Shown here: piece by piece, positions 54,296 through 64,000 of the stretch
How the letters are laid out: each line of letters begins with the position of its first letter
How positions within the stretch are numbered: position 1 is the first letter of the stretch
Assembly (NCBI RefSeq): GCF_040412425.1
Contig: NC_089743.1
Span: 90,768,403-90,832,402 of the forward strand
Length of the DNA stretch: 64,000 nt
Source of the DNA: Macrobrachium rosenbergii
Taxonomy: Eukaryota; Arthropoda; Malacostraca; Decapoda; Palaemonidae
Reading direction: 5' to 3'
Made by a program: the position numbers and the translations under genes
Notes under the pieces: model-generated
Database searches by the model: none
What the model was told of the DNA's origin: nothing
The model's input: only the letters and a program-made list of their open reading frames with translations

Positions 54296-54620
54296 TGCTA
54301 CCCTAGCTGTAATATATTGCCATTAGCATGCAGGGAGGCCTTCCAACCTCCAGTGTTGCATATCAAGTGCGTAGGTATGGTCTCTGGTGGTAATGTAACA
54401 TAAACAATGCCTACCATATAACAAGACTTCCTTTAATTGAACCGCTATCACGTAAAAAGACCTCCTTTGCTTGAAACCCACCATATAACCAGTGTAAATC
54501 TTGCACAAGAGTGCCATAATTTGACTGTGCAATAGAAGCTAGCGAGAGTTTGCTCATTCATGTGAAGAGTTTTCCTCCCCCCTTGAGTCACTGTTGAAAA
54601 GTCAGTTGGGGAAAGGAAAC
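51656..54620. other. Upstream region, no gene seen
   Basis: Contains (TA)n 52238-52324, (CT)n 52675-52724 then (TA)n to 52838, (CTT)n 53364-53391 and (TC)n 54244-54292. Around 51700-51900 the sequence is less AT-rich and of higher complexity, a possible but unproven promoter or exon region. Confidence 0.5.
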
Positions 54621-55704
54621 GCAAGCACAGGCGAAAACTTTAGACAGATACATAAAGCAGTCTTTGAGAAATAAAGGTAAAATGCGCATAAACCACAATA
54701 AATATACTACATGTCTTCTACTGTAGTCTTATACGAGAACGTCTTGGACCAGATGTTAGATAATACCTACACTGAAATCTTTCATTCATAGTTTCACCAG
54801 GCGAATCCAAGATGGCCATACATGCAAATATATTGACCGCTTGTTCTTTTTTCATTAGCACTTGAAGCCTCGTTATCTACTGACCTTTAGTAAGGTATTA
54901 ATCAGTTTTTTAAGAGATGAAAATTATTGCACATGTAGAATCTACCAGTCACATTAACTACTCGATTCCCTCAAACATTTACGATACGCTGACCACTATA
55001 ACCCTCGAATCCGAAGAAGAAATTAATGAAGATGTTCTGTCTCGTTTAGTGGGATTCGAACTCTAGCCCTACAGAAGTGGTGTTATCATCACTCATTAAC
55101 CTACAATCCATCGTGACGACTGTTACGGATGCTATCACAGATAATAAAGGAGTAAATCTGACGGCGAAATAACCCATGGGATTGAGACTTCTGAATCGTA
55201 GGAGAAAGATACTATAATGAAAAATCTGTGCCTATAGTATAAAAGGTATTTTACGATCCAAAACAGACCTCATAAATTCAGCTACCTCTAAAACACCGAC
55301 ACCAGTCCAGCAGTGGTAATCCAGTGGTATTTTTGAGAGCAAATGCCAGTGGGACAGGTAAGGCAGGGAAAAGGGTTTCAAGAGAAGCGAAAGACATCTC
55401 TGCTACTTCAAGTGAGGACGTTGACAAGAACCAGAAAAATACGGAAGCAGGGGGAGAATCCTCATGAACAGAAGAGATTCACGTTTGGTCAATATATTTG
55501 TATGTATGGCCATCTTGGCTTCGCCTAATGAAACTATGAATGAAAGATTTCAGTGTAGGTATTATCTAACATCTGGTCCAAGACGCTCTCGCATAAGACT
55601 ACAGTAGAATACATTTAGTATATTTATTGTGATTTATGCGCATTTTACCTTTATTTCTCAAAGACTGCTTTGTGTATCTGTTTGAAGTTTTCGTCTGTGC
55701 TTGC
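54621..55704. mobile_element. Element with 218-bp inverted terminal arms
   Basis: Left arm 54621-54838 (GCAAGCACAGGCGAAAACTT ... ATATTGACC) and right arm 55487-55704 are inverted and about 95% identical. The 650-bp spacer has no credible long frame, but near 55050 its reverse strand has GAGTTCGAATCCC, a box-B-like motif of a tRNA-derived SINE. Confidence 0.8.
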
Positions 55705-57034
55705 CGTTTAAAAATATAGTTTAACAGAGCAAATGTGAGTGCGTAATCATCCACATATTCTTTATTTCCAAAAATGTATTTAACTGCGTTTTCTTTCCTC
55801 GACCACTACAGTGACGCACTTTCTGTTCCTAACAAATAAGGAAGACGTTTAATGTCCTAATTCTTGCTGAGAAAACACGACCAAAATTCCCAAAGTCTCA
55901 AACAGAATAGATATAAGGCGCTATCTCAGGTGACGTATATATATTGAATGAGATTCAGTACAACAGAATGACTTCCTACAATCCTACAAAATCAGACGAA
56001 AATGAAGTTCCATATGACATTAAATACTCGATAACATGCTGAGATCATATTAAAACTCATAAAAGTAATGATAATTAACCAAGTCGATTAGAAGTAATGA
56101 AACTGGGCGAAATGTGTTGACAGACGATCTGAAACACATTGTGGGAGAGATGAATCGTAAGAAGGGACAGACCGGGTGCGTTCAACCCAACCAAAAGATA
56201 AGACCTTCACTTTCCACCCTCGTTATCTCTACTGATAGCGTATCCACAGCGGAGACTTTGTTCCCCTCCCCACCAACCGCCCGCCCCCAACCAAAACAGC
56301 TCTTCCAACGGCGGCGAGAGAGGGGGGGGGAAATGATTGCCAGGTACGGGTAACTTCACTTCACCTCCCTTGCTTAATGTTATGGTCGACGTGAATGTAA
56401 CGGAATAATGAATGGCAAAGAGTAACGCTTGTCTACATACTTCGAGACTCTCTCTTCTGGAAGCATAAAACAGCTTTGCGTTTATGCATGCATGCATACA
56501 TGGTTATACTTATGTTGAGGCATGCATGAGTATAGGTACATTTATTAGTTTTAATCTTCTGCGTGTTATGCATGTATGTACATGTACTTTTTCGTGAAGT
56601 CAATTTATGCAATTTTCAGAATAACAAATGGTTGGAAATTTGAATCTATAAAACGGTCCAAACTAATTTTAAAAAACGACTCGGTTGAATGAGGACATCA
56701 AGACTGCATGCAAGAGGGATGGAAGATTGAACAGGTATTCTCTCGACAAAATTAGTGAATTACTAAATCATTCTCTTTCTCACGTGGTTTTCCTGTTTTG
56801 TTTTTTATCAAACACTATGAATGTACCCTTTATCTTATCGAGCGAGTTTCTTACAGTACGTTATGCAGCTGGCTACAGCCGTGGGTGTATTGTGAAGCTG
56901 TGTTATCATTCACAATATTACTTCTTTATGTCCTACATTTCAACCTGTACTTTATACCCTTCAAAATATCATTCGGTGATTCGGTCATTTTGCGTCTCTT
57001 TCTTTTATTAGTCTGCAAAAAATTTCCCACATTT
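55705..57034. other. Upstream region, no gene seen
   Basis: A GC-rich patch at 56230-56345 with CCCGCCCCC and G8 runs stands out. On the minus strand it could be promoter or 5' UTR of the large gene; this is a guess. Confidence 0.35.
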
Positions 57035-57390
57035 TCATTATAAGATATGTCTTTTCCTGTTACAGTAAAATGAAATATTAATTACACTGATTTACAAAAT
57101 GAATCAGAATTTTAGTAGCTAAATAAGCAGGCACATTATGCAAGTACCTATAAATAATATGGCAAGGAGAAAGACATGAGACCAAGATTGAATGGTGCTT
57201 TGAATACCCACACTTTCATATATGTCATTTCCTGTTACAGTAAAATGAACAAATAATCAACCTGATTGACAAAATGAATCAGAACCTTAGTAGCTAAATA
57301 AACAAACAGGCACAGTATGCAAGTACCTATAAATAATATGGTAAGGAGAAAGACGTGAGGCCAAGACTGAACAGTGCTTTGAAATGTGAA
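57035..57390. repeat. Tandem duplication of 175 bp
   Basis: TATGTC.TTTCCTGTTACAG starts copies at about 57046 and 57221. Both run through CAAAATGAATCAGAA, TTAGTAGCTAAATAA, GCAAGTACCTATAAATAATA and GTGCTTTGAA. Confidence 0.93.
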
Positions 57391-57559
57391 CCGGATTTAA
57401 TAAGGGCAGAAAACCTGATGGAACTGGACAACCCGACGCCCCTGCCGACCCCAGGCTTAACCTTAAAAGAAAACGAGGAAACGTCAAGGGAAGGAAGAAA
57501 GGTACGGATCGACCAAGAAGGAAACTATAGACCTTTCTGAATCTGGAAGATAGAGAGGG

Positions 57560-57645
57560 TATAGGCGTCGAGAAAAACTGGAAGCAGGAAAAGAATTCCG
57601 AAGCTTGGCTGCAGAAGGAAAGAAGGTTACTGTACAGCCTTAACG
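57560..57645. repeat. Interspersed repeat fragment (family E)
   Basis: AAGCAGGAAAAGAATTCCGA AGCTTGGCTGCAGAAGGAAAG; matches pieces at 15240, 30200 and 62470. Confidence 0.6.
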
Positions 57646-59040
57646 CCAAACAAGAAGAACGGCAAAGACCTCATTAACGCATTTGGAAATACAAGTAAAT
57701 CCACCTTTGTAAATATAAAACACAAACTCGACGTGAAGTTTTATATAATAAAAATCGATGAAAAATTTGCTTGTATGGAAAATCCTTTACCTATGCCAGA
57801 CAAAAGATCGAGCTCGCTTGAACAGTGGAAGGGAAATGCCCAGGACCCCTTTCTGAAAAGTCTATGGTGCCCCATTAACCTAGTGGTTAGCTGACCGGGA
57901 AGGGTAGTAGCTAAGATGAAGAAAGATATGGAATTACCAGAATCTTCCATGAAAGGCTTGCTAATAACTGGAAGGGTAGCATTCTCTGAAGCCAACTCCT
58001 CTGAGAGGGAAAGGCGTATGATGAATATACATAAAACACACTTACCCTACTGCACATAATTAAGGCAGAAATTTATATGAAAACGAGGAAATCTTATCCA
58101 TACCAAAGTGTGGTTCCCCTGAACACCGGCGTCTTTAGGATTACTGTTATCTGATACTTTATCAGTTAATTTGACAATTTTCTTCTTTGAATGCCGAGAC
58201 CAGAGAGCTGCCTGGTGACATTCGATTCTTCTTGAGCTGAAAAGTCACTGCCACTTCTTACAAAGAAGTGCATTCTCTTCATTTGCACCGGTGTGGAGTG
58301 ATTATTAACATGATGAAAGAGGGCGTTGTTCTCATCTGTGAGTCCAATACCCTCTAGGCATTCATTCATTCTCACACTTCCCTGACTCAGTAACCACCTT
58401 AACTAGTTTGAACTAAAGATTCTGCATCGTCTGTCCTTTCCTAACCGGTTTGATTCGTTCTGCAACGATTTTCAACAGGCAGTTGCACAATTCGCATATG
58501 TAACTGCGCGTCTCTCCTGCTCAATACCCTTCCGTCGAACTAAACAGTAATAATAAAGAGAAAAAATCTCCTCTGCTATGAGAGGCAACCCTAAAACACA
58601 CGGCACTGTACAGGGTTCTCAACTTGGGAGGACTTACGGAAGGAATTCGATAATCAGCAGTAAGTTGGCGTCTCCCTCTAACATGCATGACTCTGCGTGA
58701 GCAGCATTTCATGGTAATTAATGGTTTTCGCATGTCAGACACAATGGGTCATTATGCTTTCAGGTCTGCTAACGAAAGCGCGAGCCAAGCCAAAGTATAC
58801 AAAGTATGGCTGGAATGCCGTAGCATTAGGTTGCCATGAATGGCTATGTCGTGTGAGTTGTGGAGTCTTAAACTGAAAAATGTGATCCTTTAAATACGGA
58901 TCTCTCCTGTTCTGGAAAGTAGGTTAGGTACCTCACCAAAATCCAGTTGGTTTCTGCCTCACTCCAATACGATACGTTCAGCAGCTCAGGCACTCATTAT
59001 ATCACAACAACTTCAATTGATAATGTTTTAAAAGACTAAG
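57646..59040. other. Upstream region, no gene seen
   Basis: Fairly unique sequence without recognisable repeats or supported coding potential. Confidence 0.5.
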
Positions 59041-59195
59041 TAACACTATACTGTAAAATAATTCATTCATAATAGCTAATTCTTTTACTCTTTTCATGAA
59101 ACAAGTGGACAAGACTGTGATAACACTATACTGTAAAATAATTCATTCATAATTGCTAATTCTTTTACTATTTTCATGAAACAAGTGGACAAGAT
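59041..59195. repeat. Tandem duplication of 80 bp
   Basis: TAACACTATACTGTAAAATA starts copies at 59041 and 59121; they differ at only a few bases through GAAACAAGTGGACAAGA. Confidence 0.95.
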
Positions 59196-60902
59196 GGCTT
59201 CGTGAAATATAGATGACGATGAAGTTTTTTATTTGTATGGATATACAGGCGCAGGAATGGTTTATTCTGGATTTCATGTTTATCATGAAATGTGTGCCAG
59301 AATGAGAGACCTTGGGCCTAACGTATGGCTCTAGGTGGCAGTCGTACAGTTAGCCAAGTTCTCGAGAACAATGGTCACGGTGTCAACGAAAAGAAAAGAA
59401 CTACTGTGCTGAACTCCAATCTAAGAGTGATTCTCGATACGACAGAATCCAAAGTAGTGCCATTGTTCATTGATCTCACTCTCGCCTCACCTCTCGTTCT
59501 TTTACCACTCTACTCAAAGAGGCTTCTTTATAATAATTTCTAAAGGTATTATTTTGGTCCCTGATCTGGTGAGCTCGATGCGAGAATTCCTTTCCCCAAG
59601 CGAGTGGCTTTCTTTCCTTCTGCTGCCTAGCTTTGTTAATCTCTTTCTGCTTTTGTTTTTCATGGTCCAAACAACCTTTCTTCCTTCAGGAGTCTGATCT
59701 GTAGCATCCTTCGTGGTTAAGACCTACCCTTCTTCCTATTTTCTTGTTTTCTTTGAGCCTGGGCTAGAAAAGACCATTGGAGAACCCCAGTCCCACTGGT
59801 CTTTGCTCTGAAAAAGCTAACAACTGTGTTACTCTTGAGACAGAGAGAATCTGATCAACGTGGCAAGAAAACCAGTCATAGACGAGCCTCTCTATAGGTA
59901 CAGAATTGAAGTTCTTTATAAGACTGGATAAATTCTGCATGCATCTGGCAGCACTACTCTCGTACAGGTAGACTTTACCAAGATCAAGCTACCACCCTTT
60001 TTGGATATGCTATTCGAATTATTAATTATTTTTTCTTTATATTTAAATCCGTATTATGCAGAGAAATAAGGAGGACTTTGTCTCAGAAGCTTTATAACAC
60101 ACAATCACCCAACCGCCCCTCCCCCCCACCACCTTCAAAAGAAAGGTGTTTAATTAACCTCACCAAAATCCTCTCCATCATAACCATTCGTTTATATGCA
60201 CCTTCTCGGTCAGTGTTGAGGCCCATTCCAAAAGACAAAATACTTTCAGAACTAAAAATATTTTCAGATCAAATAATATTGTAACGTTTGTGTTTTATTC
60301 TGCTAAAATTTCCCCTTCTCACTGTAACGTTTTCTTAATCTTCTCCTGACCTTTTTTTCCTTGCCAGTTTATCTTCGCTCTCTGTACATGACAGATCTTT
60401 TCAGCACTATCGAGTCAGACTTTTCTGCTTTGCAAAGTTTCTTCTTACTCTTTTATTCCTCGCCCATTCGCCCTCTCCCACTCCACATAACAAAAATTCC
60501 TCTCTGCCGTTTCTTATTTTCATTACACACTGAACATCACCAATTTCAAAAAGGTCACCAAATTAATAAGAGCCCCGCCCACTTAATTATGAATTGACAA
60601 TTTTTACTTGTTTCTCTCCCAAAATAAGCAAGTGTCTTAGTGCCTATCATGACTTACTCTATAAAACCCATTGTTATGTTACCTAAAATCATCGGTGGCA
60701 TTTACCACAAAAATGAATGAGTACACTTCCGTCATTCATGCCAATTTTCAGAGGTTCGTGGAGTTAATTCCATTTGTTTACACTTACTAATGTCCTCGTT
60801 TACACACTTTTTACAAACATTTTAATAGGTAAACAACAGCTTTGATAACATCTCGGCGCTACCACCAATCCTGTGACATTTCATTCATGCACGCCCCTTT
60901 AC
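59196..60902. other. Upstream region, no gene seen
   Basis: AT-rich. A family-E-like piece (GAGCCTGGGCTAGAAAAGAC) lies near 59755-59810. Nothing else recognised. Confidence 0.5.
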
Positions 60903-61107
60903 AAACTTAGCCCTTATTCTCAGCTGACTTCTAAATGTATGTTATCATCTTATATTGGATAGGAATTTCAATAAATCATGGTACTCCTGTGTTTATGGGT
61001 CTTCTTTACAAACTTAGTCCTTATTCTCTGCTGACTCCTAAATGTATGTTATCACCTTATATTGGATAGGCACTTCAATAAATCTTGGCACTCCTGTGTT
61101 TATGGGT
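60903..61107. repeat. Tandem duplication of about 106 bp
   Basis: ACAAACTTAG.CCTTATTCT starts copies at 60903 and 61008; both end in CTCCTGTGTTTATGGGT. Confidence 0.94.
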
Positions 61108-61732
61108 AATACTGCAATGAAATACTGCATGGCTCTGCCCGTCTCTCCCCTTTCCTTCCATAGCCTTTGTATTTTCAGTTTTCCTATGAAAGAGCACATT
61201 TTGGAAAGGCGAATGAGTATCAGGGATTAATCTTTTGTACATAAACATCTAATATTTCTATTTCGGGCATCATTTCTCGATGCTCAAGGTCAAGTCTAAG
61301 TTTCGACGTATTAACTGTTGAGAATTATGAAGGATTAACAAGAATAAGAAAATTGTGAGGGTAACGCAGTGAGAAACAGTCCAACCAGCTCCTTCCTGAC
61401 TCAGGTGTACACTTCAGACGATGTCATTGATGACACGGACCAGCCCTGACCCAGAGCCTAAGAAAGTTCTGGACATCTGAGATTTTCTTACATATGCACC
61501 CGACTCCTAGCCATGAAACTGCCATTTCGACTGTCACCTTCCATCTGCGTGACAAATTTCATACAATGCCACCCCGTACGCTGACAAATCACTCACATTA
61601 CACTGGACTGAAGGTCCCAAGTGACCTAAGTTTCAGCGGTTCAGCCGTGAAATGATCACAGATAAATTTCTGGCTCTGTTGCTACTTAGCACACTAAATC
61701 TTAGCACTACTCTCAGTGCTCTTAAGTAAGCC

Positions 61733-61914
61733 CTGTCCACACTAGCGGGCACTGCCCGACGGGCAAACACTGTTCCCATAACCCGTTCCACTATACTGAC
61801 CGACTGAGTATGGAGCCAGAGCGATGAGATTGTCTGGTAACACTGCTTCAGATGCGAGAGAAAATATAAAGAGCTGCAAGTGCCCGACGGGCATGCCCGC
61901 TAGTGTAGACAGGC
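61733..61914. mobile_element. MITE with CTGTC-ACACTAGCGGGCA inverted ends
   Basis: Left end CCTGTCCACACTAGCGGGCA CTGCCCGACGGGCA and right end, inverted, CCTGTCTACACTAGCGGGCA TGCCCGACGGGCA. About 180 bp, no coding capacity. The ends are of the widespread type that starts near 'GTC-ACACTAGCGGGC'. The superfamily is not assigned. Confidence 0.85.
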
Positions 61915-62454
61915 CATTAGGCAATGCCATGTAAATACCCTGAGCCAAGGCCTGTGTTCATGAGAGTTAAAAAGGGCAAGCAAGCCCAGTCTTTATTCGG
62001 TTCTATGACTGCGAGACACAGAATAACTTTCCTTCACATCTTTGTACCTCACTTGACATGACTGAGATTCCAAAGCAAGCAGTCAGCTCTCAAAAGACTA
62101 GTTTTGCATGATCCCATCTTTGGTCTGAGGTATTGGACTGTTATTTGCTTAATTTCGATTGCATGTCCTCTTTGCTATGTTTCAGTTTCTGACGAATCAC
62201 TGAGGTGTTTTGACTCAGATCTGTCCTTTCAGATTACTTTATGGGGTAACCACAATGCTGAAAGTGCTTGTCTTAAGAGCAGAGGCCAACGGGACGGCAA
62301 CTTAACAGAACTGTCTAGCCCAGGGCCGAGAAAACTAAAAGGAAGTAAATGCGACAGAACTTGACCACGAAGGAAGCGAAAGACCTCTTTTTAAAAGAAG
62401 ACTGCCATGCCAGGGAATTGTAATCAATCAATTAAGCAATCTTAAAGGTATGAA

Positions 62455-62535
62455 ATATGTAGAAATCGGGAAAAACAGAAGCAGGAAGAGAATGTCCCAA
62501 GCGTGGCTGCCGAGGAAAAGAAACAGTTGCTGAAC
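62455..62535. repeat. Interspersed repeat fragment (family E)
   Basis: AAACAGAAGCAGGAAGAGAA TGTCCCAAGCGTGGCTGCCG, matching the copies near 57570, 30200 and 15240. Confidence 0.6.
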
Positions 62536-64000
62536 GCGAAATCGAGTTGATCCTTGGTGTTTAGTATGCAGTGCCAAGGCTGCTGTCAATCTGTCCTTGG
62601 TACGTATAAGGCTTCAAAAGTGTTCATTATGGTTCGAACATAAAGGCTCAGCTTGTAAGCGCTGGGCATGACCCCATTCGTACGAAGGGCGCTCATGTCT
62701 GTTCATTATTCCGTGCACATACCCCTTGTTCACGTATGTGAGCTTAGGTTTGTGAACGTTGAGAATGACCTTTACATATGCTGTACTACACTTCTGTTTT
62801 TATACCCTCTTTTCATGACGCGACAGTCAAATGCCCTCTCTCATATTTCATTTTAAATGTAAGAGTCGGTGTCATTCCCTCGAAAGTGTTTAATTTCGCT
62901 AACATGATTTACCCCATTCCATTTTATTATTATTCTTGGATTCAATCGGTCTCTGTGGGATTTCCTACACATCTACATACATAGTCTTTGAAATGTGTAC
63001 AGTGTACCTCTCCAAACGCTACCCCTTCATCGATGAAAGAATGAATGATGCCTTAAGTCCACCTGAATTTGAAGAAATGCAACTTAAATTTCCTGATAGA
63101 GATGTTGGAATTCGGTGTGAAAAAATTATATGCTTCATTGTTTTCTAGGTAGCCTAAAGATTTTATACACCATGAGTCTGTCTTGCAATATCACGTTCCA
63201 CGGTCTTATCAAGAGAAGGGTAACGTAGAAGAATGAACTAGCACCGGATTGCCGGGGCTGTATCCTCCCAGAATTGTAAGATTTCAACACTGATAGGGCC
63301 CCATGTGCAGGCGTGGTATTTTCTGGTTTCCTAGATCTTACATCTTGAGAGTAAAGTTATCGAACAGTTTCAACTTGCTCTTGGTCCCTATTTCAACTTG
63401 AAATAATTCGTTGTACAACAACTGTCATGTCTGACCCTGAAAGACCCTAAAATGGATCCTTGTGTGACCCTGAAAGACCCTAAAATGGGTCCTTGTGGAT
63501 AATACACCTGATTAGCTTAAACAGATAGATCAATCGTTCAAAAATCACGATGACCCAACACAGCGTTTCCTCAGACCAGTGTCCAAAAGTTTCCAGTAAA
63601 ATTCCTGTCCTTGTGTCAAATGATATATATTTCCATAGCAAATATTTGATTAACAGTTCTCAGATTAATTGGCAGACTACTGTCCAAATGACAGCTTCGA
63701 CATTTCCCGTGTTTCATTTGTTTCAAATATTCAGAATTCCCTCTCTGGATTCATGCATGAGACGTATAGACGCTTCCAAGCATTCTAAAGCCATTTACAC
63801 ATGCTTTGTGGAAGATACCTGATTCTTACAAACAATTATCTGACACCTATTCTCAAGGCACGCTTGCCTACCTCAACTGCATTCTCTAAATCAGTAACTT
63901 TCCCAACATCCTTTTTTACACTTTGATTGGGTTATGCTTTTATATACCCTACCCTGTCCTCCATAGCTTCTCTGAAATTATCATTCTGGTCCTCATAACG
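62536..64000. other. Upstream region, no gene seen
   Basis: No repeat or gene recognised apart from a small tandem (GACCCTGAAAGACCCTAAAA TGG) near 63434-63500. Confidence 0.5.

Noticed and set aside
56230..56345. GC-rich patch as the promoter of the large gene
   Set aside because: Only base composition supports it; kept as a candidate location but not called a promoter.

Overview
The window looks like genomic DNA from an arthropod, most likely a decapod crustacean. This is an inference from several signs together: a long intron-rich gene with small exons, very dense (TA)n, (TC)n and (ATT)n microsatellites, many fold-back elements, and a short TTAGG-type interstitial repeat. No bacterial, organellar or viral gene was recognised.

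One large gene on the minus strand dominates the window, from about 46.5 kb down to 6.7 kb. I rebuilt 39 coding exons by eye from splice signals, codon phase and domain continuity. Every junction keeps frame except for one apparent single-base frameshift inside exon 1. The joined exons give about 2,542 residues plus a missing first-methionine exon. Domain order: hydrophobic signal peptide; His- and acid-rich linker; a 299-residue Pro/Glu/Ser-rich linker; Kunitz 1; LamG 1; EGF 1; LamG 2 with Kunitz 2 inserted in it; LamG 3; EGF 2; fibrinogen-like segment; LamG 4; EGF 3; LamG 5; EGF 4; LamG 6; one transmembrane helix; a long acidic cytoplasmic tail. This is a Caspr/neurexin-IV-like layout that lacks the N-terminal discoidin domain and carries Kunitz domains, which fits the arthropod Axotactin family best.

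Layout: 1-6.0 kb is downstream intergenic DNA with tandem repeats, a diverged inverted duplication and a 750-bp palindrome. 6.05-6.7 kb is the probable 3' UTR, holding a hairpin MITE. 6.7-46.5 kb is the gene. Its introns contain a tRNA-Gly(UCC) gene on the opposite strand (23.5 kb), a 1.28-kb minisatellite of 29-bp units (31.8-33.1 kb), fold-back elements and many microsatellites. 46.5-64 kb has no gene I can support. It should hold the missing first exon and promoter, and shows microsatellites, fold-back elements, a long inverted repeat, tandem duplications and a MITE.

The most notable points are: a Kunitz domain placed on a phase 1-1 exon inside a LamG domain, with a much enlarged inhibitory loop; a GC-AG intron; the exon 1 frameshift; and a set of palindromic elements bounded on one or both sides by (TA)n arrays.
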